DNA of 64,000 bases, taken from contig NZ_AJVF01000039.1 of assembly GCF_000262045.1 (NCBI RefSeq), positions 1 through 64,000 on the forward strand. The letters are read 5' to 3'. Both the position numbers and the translations under genes were made by a program. This document shows, in pieces, positions 57,924 to 64,000 of the stretch. Position 1 is the first letter of the stretch. Every line of letters begins with the position of its first letter. The notes beneath the pieces are model-generated. The model was not told where the DNA came from, did not search any database, and was given only the letters and a program-made list of their open reading frames with translations. This DNA comes from Bacillus siamensis KCTC 13613 (GTDB lineage: Bacteria; Bacillota; Bacilli; Bacillales; Bacillaceae).

Positions 57924-57937
57924 GGTGAGCGCTTACA
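57924..57937. promoter_or_regulatory. Candidate cre (CcpA) site
   Basis: On the minus strand TGTAAGCGCTCACC agrees with a catabolite-responsive element (TGTAAGCGCTTACA) at 12 of 14 bases. Its centre is about 55 bases upstream of the predicted EamA transcription start, a position where CcpA activates some genes. Confidence 0.5.
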
Positions 57938-57950
57938 AAAAAAGCCGTAA

Positions 57951-57982
57951 AAAAACACCCCGGGAACCCGCCGGGGTGTTTT
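57951..57982 (-). terminator. ppaC terminator
   Basis: AAAACACCCCGG (57952-57963) and CCGGGGTGTTTT (57971-57982) pair perfectly around GAACCCG, directly after the ppaC stop. Confidence 0.9.
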
Positions 57983-57984
57983 GG

Positions 57985-58914
57985 TTATTCTGCAATCGCG
58001 TCTGTTAAAACAGGAACGACTTGTTTCTTTCTGGATACAACACCTTTTAAAAGAGCCGTGTTGTTTTCTAAAGTGACGTTGAATGCTTTTTCCACTTTTG
58101 ACGCCTGATCGCCGATGGCAAGCGCAAGAGAATCGTTTTCCAAAATGTCCGTAATCACGAGAAGGAACAGATCAAGGTTTTTCTCAGCAATGACTTTTGA
58201 AAGGGCCGCTTCTAATTCCGGCTGACGCTTTTTGACATCTTCAATATCAACTGTGTTGACTTGGGCGATTTCGACTTTTTTGCTGCCGAGCGTGAACTCT
58301 TTCGCATCAAGGGAAATCAGCTCTTCCACCGTTTTTTTGCTTAAGTCGGCGCCTGCTTTAAGCATGTTTAAGCCGTACTCTTCCGCATCTACGCCGGCAA
58401 TTTCAGCAAGCTCTTTTGCCGCCGCGATATCCTGCTCTGTGCAAGTCGGAGATTTAAATAAAAGTGAGTCGGAAATAATCGCTGACAGCATAAGACCGGC
58501 AATTTCTTTCTCGATTTTCACGTTATTTTCTTTGTACATTTTGTTTAAGATCGTAGCCGTACAGCCGACCGGCTCTGCACGATAGTAAAGAGGCTCCGCC
58601 GTTTCGAAGTTGGCGATACGGTGATGGTCAATGACTTCAAGAACCTGAACGTCTTCAATATCCTTGATGCTTTGCTGGCGTTCATTGTGGTCAACAAGGA
58701 TGACGCCGTTTACTTCGTTTGCGGCTGTTTCCACGAGACGCGGGCTTTCCTGCTTGAAATAATCAAGCGCGTATTGAGTTTCGCCGTTGACTTGTCCTAG
58801 GCGGACAGGCTCAGCATTGAAACCGAGTTTGTTTTTAAGATCAGCGTAGGCAATGGCAGAGCAAATGGTATCTGTGTCTGGGTTTTGATGTCCGAAAATA
58901 AGAATTTTTTCCAT
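57985..58914 (-). CDS. ppaC: Manganese-dependent inorganic pyrophosphatase PpaC
   Basis: PpaC hydrolyses pyrophosphate and drives biosynthetic reactions forward. The 309-residue DHH-family protein shows the metal-site motifs [13 protein letters not shown] (about 8-20), VDHNERQQS, and the DHH motif in [14 protein letters not shown] (about 93-106). The C-terminal active-site SRKK is at [10 protein letters not shown]. The length is normal. It was yybQ in B. subtilis. Confidence 0.97.
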   Translation of the reverse strand: MEKILIFGHQNPDTDTICSAIAYADLKNKLGFNAEPVRLGQVNGETQYALDYFKQESPRLVETAANEVNGVILVDHNERQQSIKDIEDVQVLEVIDHHRIANFETAEPLYYRAEPVGCTATILNKMYKENNVKIEKEIAGLMLSAIISDSLLFKSPTCTEQDIAAAKELAEIAGVDAEEYGLNMLKAGADLSKKTVEELISLDAKEFTLGSKKVEIAQVNTVDIEDVKKRQPELEAALSKVIAEKNLDLFLLVITDILENDSLALAIGDQASKVEKAFNVTLENNTALLKGVVSRKKQVVPVLTDAIAE

Positions 58915-59120
58915 AATAACTCCTTGTCCTTTTTTGTAGTGTAAACAATCTTTTTATAGTTTAACACGTCTTGCGGAGGGTGTAATCTTCAAAACCTTAA
59001 AAATTGATGTGAAAAAGAAGCATTTTTGTTGAGAGTGGGAGCAGATTGCGAGTAAAATACTGGGTAAGTCAGATGCTAATCAGCATGTAGTATCAAAAAA
59101 GGTACTATGGAGGATGAATT

Positions 59121-59492
59121 ATGAACATATATCCGAATAAAGAAGGTTGCCCGGTTGAGCTGACACTTTCCGTTATCGGGGGAAAGTGGAAGGGTATTTT
59201 GTTTTATCATATGATCGGCGGAAAAAAGCGGTTTAATGAGTTTCGGCGCATCTGTCCCAGCATTACGCAGCGTATGCTGACGCTTCAGCTTCGGGAGCTT
59301 GAGGCGGACGGCATCGTGCATCGTGAGGTGTATCAGCAGGTGCCTCCAAAGGTTGAGTATTCACTCACCGAATTCGGCAGGTCGCTTGAACCGATCGTGC
59401 TGCAAATGAAGAAATGGGGAGACGCCAACCGGGAATTTCTCGAAACATACCGGGAAAAAACGTCGGCTCAAGATCAGTCCGCTCAAAAATAA
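59121..59492 (+). CDS. yybR: HxlR-family regulator YybR
   Basis: A 123-residue winged-helix protein of the HxlR/MarR-like type. The pattern CPVELTLSVIGGKWKGILFYHMIGGKKRFNEFRR, with cysteine 10 near the N terminus, is the redox-sensitive arrangement seen in HxlR proteins. RICPSITQRMLTLQLRELEADGIVHREVY is the DNA-binding helix and wing. It closely resembles B. subtilis YybR, next to ppaC there also. Confidence 0.9.
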   Translation: MNIYPNKEGCPVELTLSVIGGKWKGILFYHMIGGKKRFNEFRRICPSITQRMLTLQLRELEADGIVHREVYQQVPPKVEYSLTEFGRSLEPIVLQMKKWGDANREFLETYREKTSAQDQSAQK

Positions 59493-59527
59493 GAAGCAGC
59501 AAAGGATGAGAGTCCTTGCTGCTTTTT
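59491..59527 (+). terminator. yybR terminator
   Basis: AGCAGCAA-GGA and TCC-TTGCTGCT pair, running into eight T residues. It may also act on the converging cotF, whose stop is at 59529. Confidence 0.85.
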
Positions 59528-59528
59528 T

Positions 59529-60014
59529 TTATTTCATGGCAATGGCTTTTCTGGCGTTGCGGACGTCGTTTTTCAGCAATTCGCTCAAGTTATAAGCCGG
59601 ATATTGACCGCGTTCTTCCATATACTCAAAGACCATTTGGTGCCACTTGATGGCCGCGTTTAAGTGCTTGACGAAGACGATTCTTAATTGAGGTGTGGCC
59701 GTTTCTGTAATGGCTCCGGCGTAATTGCGGACAGATGTTTTGGCCATGCTCAGCAGGCCGCCGCTGTAAAAGGAGGAATCAGCCCGCTCTTCTGTCTCAT
59801 CTTCACGAAAGCCGGGGGCTTCAGGGAAGAAGGGAAGCAGTTCACGCAGATTTTGTTCCAGCGAATGGATGGAAAATCTATAAAGCTGTTTTAATCTGGC
59901 ATCGCTTACTTCACGTTCCGTTCTTTTTAATTTCACAAGCCCGTTTGCCTGGAAAGCCACTAACTCGTGCAGTTCTAACGTTTCATGCCATGCTAATGTT
60001 CTCCGCTCAGTCAT
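59529..60014 (-). CDS. cotF: Spore coat protein CotF
   Basis: CotF is a component of the spore coat, made late in the mother cell in B. subtilis. The 161-residue protein matches it closely: [21 protein letters not shown] at the N terminus, [30 protein letters not shown] and [18 protein letters not shown] at the end. The ATG at 60014 has AAAGGAGA upstream, and the frame open to 60056 has no site. B. subtilis CotF is processed near PFF/QAP; the same segment is present. Confidence 0.93.
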   Translation of the reverse strand: MTERRTLAWHETLELHELVAFQANGLVKLKRTEREVSDARLKQLYRFSIHSLEQNLRELLPFFPEAPGFREDETEERADSSFYSGGLLSMAKTSVRNYAGAITETATPQLRIVFVKHLNAAIKWHQMVFEYMEERGQYPAYNLSELLKNDVRNARKAIAMK

Positions 60015-60147
60015 GGTGTGAGAATCTCCTTTATCCTTCATTTTCACTATCAGCATATGCCCCGGTCCCGATGTTGTTCCTGATGTTTTGAAGTTTCCAG
60101 AAAGGGAAACTCAATGTAAAGGAAATACGAAGCAGAGGTGAAACTAT

Positions 60148-60300
60148 ATGTGGGACATGATAAAGAACTTCTTCCTTTTCAGCAGCGGTGTTTTACAGGC
60201 AACCACTCTCTTACTTATCGTTATCGTCTTGTTATTTGTACGGAAAACCAAAAAGAAAAACAGAGATACTTCTGGTTTCATGGACGATCAGGATCATTGA
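60148..60300 (+). CDS. Small single-pass membrane protein (50 residues)
   Basis: An unrecognised 50-residue protein, too short for most gene finders. It opens MWDMIKNFFLFSSGVLQATT, then one membrane helix LLLIVIVLLFV, then a basic/polar tail (RKTKKKNRDTSGFMDDQDH). The ATG at 60148 has AGAGGTGA 6 bases upstream. It is divergent from cotF and 247 bases before yybS. The clean ribosome site, helix and positively charged tail support a real gene; no function can be given. Confidence 0.65.
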   Translation: MWDMIKNFFLFSSGVLQATTLLLIVIVLLFVRKTKKKNRDTSGFMDDQDH

Positions 60301-60345
60301 TACAACGGGCATTCTTTCACTAGGATGTCCGTTTGTCTGTTTTCA

Positions 60346-60361
60346 TGTTTCACATGGAACA
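60346..60361. other. parS-like site near cotF
   Basis: TGTTTCACATGGAACA matches the parS consensus at 14 of 16 positions. It lies about 51 kb from oriC; B. subtilis carries several degenerate parS sites at such distances. Confidence 0.45.
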
Positions 60362-60473
60362 TTGGAGCCGTCTGTGCTCATTTTACTTACGATTTTGACT
60401 TATGTTAGAATAAATACGTGTATTTTGGAGAGTTTATGGAAAATTCAGGTCTTGGAAGAGACATTGCGGCGTC

Positions 60474-60506
60474 AAAAGAGCAGTCGTCTAAGCTGCTCTT
60501 TTCTAT
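60474..60506 (+). terminator. Terminator upstream of yybS
   Basis: AAAAGAGCAG and CTGCTCTTTT pair around TCGTCTAAG. It probably ends the small membrane-protein transcript. Confidence 0.75.
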
Positions 60507-60544
60507 TCGTATGTTCTGAATGATACAAGGTTTGAGGTGAGTAA

Positions 60545-61480
60545 GTGAAGAATACAAGGGCTCTAATAGAAGGCGCCATTTTGATCAGTATTTTTGCAAT
60601 CATTTCCCTTTTGGTCGTGTACCTCCCTTTACTGGGGGCGATTCTTCTCTTTGCTTTGCCGTTGCCGATCATTCTTTATACTATTCGGCACGGTTTGAAG
60701 CCGGGGATATGGATGGGTCTTGCCAGCCTCCCTGTCAGTTTTATTGTGAGTTCGTTTGCCGGGCTTACAGGCGCGTTTACGGCGGCCTGTACGGGGATCG
60801 CTATGGGATATTACTTTAAAAAGAAACAGCCCGGTTATGCGGTTGCGGCCGGCGCTATGGCGTGTATGCTGTGCGGTGTCGTTATTTTTGTGTTCAGCAT
60901 CGTGTTTCTTAATATGAACGTGGTTGATAACACTATGTCCCAGCTTCGAGAGTCGCTGTCTTTAGCAGAAACCATGTCAAAACAGCTGGGTTACGGAGAT
61001 CAGTTCGGGAAGCAGACCAAGCTGATGGAAAGACAGCTGAGCACGCTTCAATATCTTTTTCCGACTGCGCTTATACTGACCAGCATTGTTTCTGCTTTCC
61101 TCAGTTATGCTATGGCAAGGCCGTTTTTAAGGAGGTTTTTCCCTGATCTTCCGAAGATGAAGCCTTTTAGAGAGCTCAGACTCCCGCAAGTCGTTGTTAT
61201 TTTGTACTTTGTTGTGACGATATTAGGGTTTCTGCATTTAGAAAAAGGGCATATGATGTATTCGGTTTCATTGAATGGGGGATATATTCTCAACTTGCTG
61301 ATTTGTATTCAAGGGTTAGCGTTTATTTTTTTCTATTGCCATGAGATGGAGATGCCAAAAGCGGTTCCTGTATTAGCGATTGTGCTGGGTGTGCTTTTTC
61401 CGCTCATCATGTCCGTGTATCTCCTCTTAGGCATCATTGACATAGGCTTTAACATAAGAAATAAGGTGACGCGAAATTGA
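60545..61480 (+). CDS. yybS: DUF2232 membrane protein YybS
   Basis: A 311-residue protein with eight predicted helices, matching YybS (DUF2232), which lies upstream of gdpP in Bacillus. Landmarks are TRALIEGAILISIFAIISLLVVY and a helix-rich end, LLLGIIDIGFNIR. It starts at GTG 60545, behind GAGGTGA. A soluble stretch between two helices (residues about 125-165) is the only non-membrane segment. The function is unknown; it is co-oriented with gdpP and rplI. Confidence 0.9.
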   Translation: MKNTRALIEGAILISIFAIISLLVVYLPLLGAILLFALPLPIILYTIRHGLKPGIWMGLASLPVSFIVSSFAGLTGAFTAACTGIAMGYYFKKKQPGYAVAAGAMACMLCGVVIFVFSIVFLNMNVVDNTMSQLRESLSLAETMSKQLGYGDQFGKQTKLMERQLSTLQYLFPTALILTSIVSAFLSYAMARPFLRRFFPDLPKMKPFRELRLPQVVVILYFVVTILGFLHLEKGHMMYSVSLNGGYILNLLICIQGLAFIFFYCHEMEMPKAVPVLAIVLGVLFPLIMSVYLLLGIIDIGFNIRNKVTRN

Positions 61481-61510
61481 GTGTGACTTACAGGTGGGGA
61501 GTTGATAGAA

Positions 61511-63490
61511 ATGCCTAGTTTTTATGAAAAGCCGTTGTTTCGGTATCCCATCTATGCATTGATTGCATTGTCAATCATCGTAATCCTCATCAGCATTTAC
61601 TTTAACTGGCTGATAGGAGCCGTCGGCGTTGTGCTGCTCGCCGTGATCTTGTTTTTCATTAAGCGTGCGGATTCTTTGATCAGAAGAGAAATTGACAATT
61701 ATATCTCCACGCTATCCTATAGATTGAAAAAAGTAGGCGAAGAGGCATTAATGGAAATGCCTATCGGGATTATGCTGTTTAATGATCAATATTACATTGA
61801 GTGGGCGAATCCGTTTTTGTCTTCCTGCTTTAATGAAAGCACGCTCGTCGGGCGCTCGCTGTATGACACATGTGAGGCCGTCGTGCCGCTGATCAAGCAG
61901 GAGGTCGATTCGGAAACGATCACCTTGAATGAGCGGAAGTTTAAAGTGGTGATTAAAAGAGATGAGCGCCTGCTTTATTTCTTTGATGTGACGGAACAGA
62001 TTCAGATTGAAAAGCAGTACGAAAATGAGAGAACCGTGCTGGCATATGTCTTTTTAGATAACTACGATGATGTCACACAGGGGCTGGATGACCAGACGAG
62101 AAGCACGATGAACAGCCAGGTCACCTCATTATTAAATGCGTGGGCGCAAGAGTACGGCATTTTCCTGAAGCGGACGTCCTCGGAACGGTTTATCGCGGTG
62201 TTAAATGAACACATATTAACGGAGCTTGAAAACGCGAAATTTTCGATTTTGGATGAAATCCGTGAAAAAACATCTGTTCATACGGTATCTTTGACCCTCA
62301 GCATCGGGATCGGCGCATCGGTTTCTTCCTTGAAGGAGCTTGGAGATCTGGCGCAGTCTAGCCTCGATTTGGCCCTCGGCCGCGGAGGCGACCAAGTGGC
62401 GATCAAAATGCCGAACGGCAAGGTGAAATTTTACGGCGGCAAAACGAATCCGATGGAGAAGCGAACAAGGGTGCGCGCCCGGGTGATTTCCCACGCGCTC
62501 AAGGAAATTGTCTCAGAAAGCAGCAATGTCATTATTATGGGTCATAAATTTCCTGATATGGACGCAGTCGGAGCCGCAATCGGAATATTAAAGGTGGCGC
62601 AGGCCAACGGCAAGGAAGGCTACATCGTCATTGATCCGAATCAGATCGGATCAAGTGTTCAGCGCCTGATTGAAGAAATTAAAAAATACGAAGAGCTGTG
62701 GTCGCGGTTTATCACGCCGGAAGAGGCGATGGAAATTTCAAATGATGACACGCTGCTTGTCGTCGTGGATACACATAAACCGTCCTTTGTGATGGAAGAG
62801 CGTCTCGTGAACAAAATCGAGCACATCGTTGTGATTGACCACCACCGAAGAGGCGAGGAATTTATTAAAGACCCGCTGCTCGTTTATATGGAGCCATACG
62901 CTTCATCCACCGCAGAACTCGTGACGGAGCTGCTTGAGTACCAGCCGAAGCGGCTCAAAATCAATATGATTGAAGCGACGGCCCTGTTAGCTGGTATAAT
63001 AGTGGATACGAAGAGCTTTTCCCTTCGCACGGGCTCGCGGACGTTCGACGCCGCTTCTTATTTGAGAGCGAAAGGCGCAGACACGGTTCTGGTGCAGAAA
63101 GTCCTCAAAGAATCAGTCGGTTCTTATATCAAGCGGGCGAAGCTGATCCAGCATACAACTCTTTATAAAGAAAATATCGCGATTGCTTCTCTTCCTGAAA
63201 ATGAAGAGGAGTACTTTGACCAGGTGCTGATTGCGCAGGCTGCTGATTCCCTCTTGTCGATGAGTGAAGTGGAAGCTTCATTTGCCGTAGCCAGACGGGA
63301 TGAGCATACGGTGTGCATCAGTGCGAGATCGCTTGGCGAGGTCAATGTGCAGATTATTATGGAGGCGCTGGACGGCGGAGGGCATTTAACCAATGCGGCA
63401 ACCCAGTTATCAGGCATTTCTGTTTCAGAAGCGCTTGTCCGGCTGAAGGAAGCCATTGATGAATATTTTGAGGGAGGCGTTCAGAGATGA
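61511..63490 (+). CDS. gdpP: Cyclic-di-AMP phosphodiesterase GdpP (YybT)
   Basis: GdpP degrades c-di-AMP and so tunes potassium and cell-wall homeostasis. The 659-residue protein has two N-terminal membrane helices (residues about 10-55), a degenerate PAS domain ([26 protein letters not shown]), a degenerate GGDEF domain ([12 protein letters not shown]) and the catalytic DHH/DHHA1 domain ([34 protein letters not shown]). All metal-binding residues are visible. The ATG at 61511 (MPSFYEKP) agrees with B. subtilis. It overlaps rplI by 4 bases. Confidence 0.96.
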   Translation: MPSFYEKPLFRYPIYALIALSIIVILISIYFNWLIGAVGVVLLAVILFFIKRADSLIRREIDNYISTLSYRLKKVGEEALMEMPIGIMLFNDQYYIEWANPFLSSCFNESTLVGRSLYDTCEAVVPLIKQEVDSETITLNERKFKVVIKRDERLLYFFDVTEQIQIEKQYENERTVLAYVFLDNYDDVTQGLDDQTRSTMNSQVTSLLNAWAQEYGIFLKRTSSERFIAVLNEHILTELENAKFSILDEIREKTSVHTVSLTLSIGIGASVSSLKELGDLAQSSLDLALGRGGDQVAIKMPNGKVKFYGGKTNPMEKRTRVRARVISHALKEIVSESSNVIIMGHKFPDMDAVGAAIGILKVAQANGKEGYIVIDPNQIGSSVQRLIEEIKKYEELWSRFITPEEAMEISNDDTLLVVVDTHKPSFVMEERLVNKIEHIVVIDHHRRGEEFIKDPLLVYMEPYASSTAELVTELLEYQPKRLKINMIEATALLAGIIVDTKSFSLRTGSRTFDAASYLRAKGADTVLVQKVLKESVGSYIKRAKLIQHTTLYKENIAIASLPENEEEYFDQVLIAQAADSLLSMSEVEASFAVARRDEHTVCISARSLGEVNVQIIMEALDGGGHLTNAATQLSGISVSEALVRLKEAIDEYFEGGVQR

Positions 63491-63936
63491 AGGTTATTTT
63501 CTTACAAGATGTAAAAGGTAAAGGGAAAAAAGGCGAAATGAAAAACGTAGCAGACGGTTATGCACATAACTTTCTCATTAAAAAAGGCCTCGCTGTCGAA
63601 GCAAATGCGACAAACATCAGCGCATTGAAAGGACAGAAAGAAAAAGAGAAAAAAGAAGCGATTGCAGAGCTTGAAAGAGCGAAAGATTTAAAAGAAACGC
63701 TTGAACAGCTGACTGTTGAGCTGAGTGCCAAATCCGGTGAAGGCGGCCGCCTGTTCGGATCTGTCACAAGCAAGCAGATTGCAGAAGCGCTGCAAAAGTC
63801 GCACAAGATTAAAGTGGATAAGCGGAAACTGGAGCTCCAAGACGGTATCCGCACACTGGGATATACAAACGTTCCTGTAAAGCTGCATCCTGATGTTCAG
63901 GCTGTGCTGAAGGTTCACGTAAAAGAAGAAGCGTAA
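63487..63936 (+). CDS. rplI: 50S ribosomal protein L9
   Basis: L9 is a large-subunit protein with N- and C-terminal domains joined by a long helix. The 149 residues match the family: [20 protein letters not shown] at the N terminus, the connecting helix [24 protein letters not shown], and the C-terminal [16 protein letters not shown] domain. It overlaps the gdpP stop (ATGA), so the two are translationally coupled. Confidence 0.98.
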   Translation: MKVIFLQDVKGKGKKGEMKNVADGYAHNFLIKKGLAVEANATNISALKGQKEKEKKEAIAELERAKDLKETLEQLTVELSAKSGEGGRLFGSVTSKQIAEALQKSHKIKVDKRKLELQDGIRTLGYTNVPVKLHPDVQAVLKVHVKEEA

Positions 63937-63947
63937 TATATAATAAT

Positions 63948-63979
63948 AGAAAAACCCGCCGATCCGGCGGGTTTTTTTA
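63948..63979 (+). terminator. rplI terminator
   Basis: AAACCCGCCG (63952-63961) and CGGCGGGTTT (63965-63974) form a strong stem around a tight 3-base loop and run into seven T residues. The next gene in Bacillus (dnaC) starts beyond the window. Confidence 0.88.
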
Positions 63980-64000
63980 TGTCAGCAGCGTAAGAAAATG

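Overview
The window is a replication-origin segment of a Bacillus chromosome, written so that dnaA, dnaN and gyrBA lie on the minus strand. The gene order (gyrA, gyrB, remB, recF, rlbA, dnaN, dnaA, oriC, rpmH, rnpA, spoIIIJ, jag, mnmE, mnmG, rsmG, noc, soj, spo0J, and later ppaC, yybR, cotF, yybS, gdpP, rplI), the sporulation genes and near-identity to B. subtilis proteins place it in the B. subtilis species complex. The sacB-levB operon lying near ppaC, and SacB length and sequence, suggest the B. amyloliquefaciens/velezensis group. No rRNA, tRNA, CRISPR array, IS element or phage gene is visible, but the two promoters of an rRNA operon lie at the left edge and point out of the window.

Region by region. 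1-9316 (minus strand): rrn promoters, gyrase, RecF, RemB, RlbA, the sliding clamp and DnaA. 7795-7975 and 9317-9935 are the two halves of oriC, with DnaA boxes, DnaA-trios and an AT-rich unwinding element. 9936-19302 (plus strand): ribosomal protein L34, RNase P protein, a membrane insertase and its KH partner, tRNA and rRNA modification enzymes, then nucleoid occlusion and Soj/Spo0J with a parS site inside spo0J. 19332-34663: yyaC, an acetyltransferase, a YkvI-type transporter, yyzM, yyaE, ychF, rpsF-ssbA-rpsR, adaAB, exoA, ccpB, yyaH, yyaJ, yyaK and yyaL.

34664-50940 is accessory. Two low-GC cargo modules (an EamA exporter behind an attenuator-like leader, and an unrecognised 233-residue protein) are stacked beside yyaL, each followed by a decaying copy of the yyaL 5' end. 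Next come an HD phosphohydrolase, broken transporter remnants, yyaT/yybA, a YitT-type membrane protein, a MarR-nitroreductase-DUF1304 operon with two perfect palindromes as likely operators, and the LysR regulator yybE. At 44858-50178 lies the most unusual unit: a divergent HemB (porphobilinogen synthase)-like protein lacking the zinc cysteines and one active-site lysine, an EamA exporter, a fused TrpE-TrpG anthranilate synthase of the type known from alpha-proteobacteria, and a LuxR/NarL-type regulator whose phospho-acceptor aspartate is asparagine. It looks like a small undescribed biosynthesis-and-export locus. The same 22-nt hairpin, in opposite orientations, lies on both sides of the yybE-to-regulator stretch.

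50254-63990 returns to core genes through an MFS exporter, a DinB-fold protein, the levansucrase-levanase operon (sacB leader with antiterminator target and terminator) followed by a GntR regulator, another EamA gene, ppaC, yybR, cotF, a 50-residue membrane protein missed by ordinary ORF cut-offs, yybS, the c-di-AMP phosphodiesterase gdpP and rplI.
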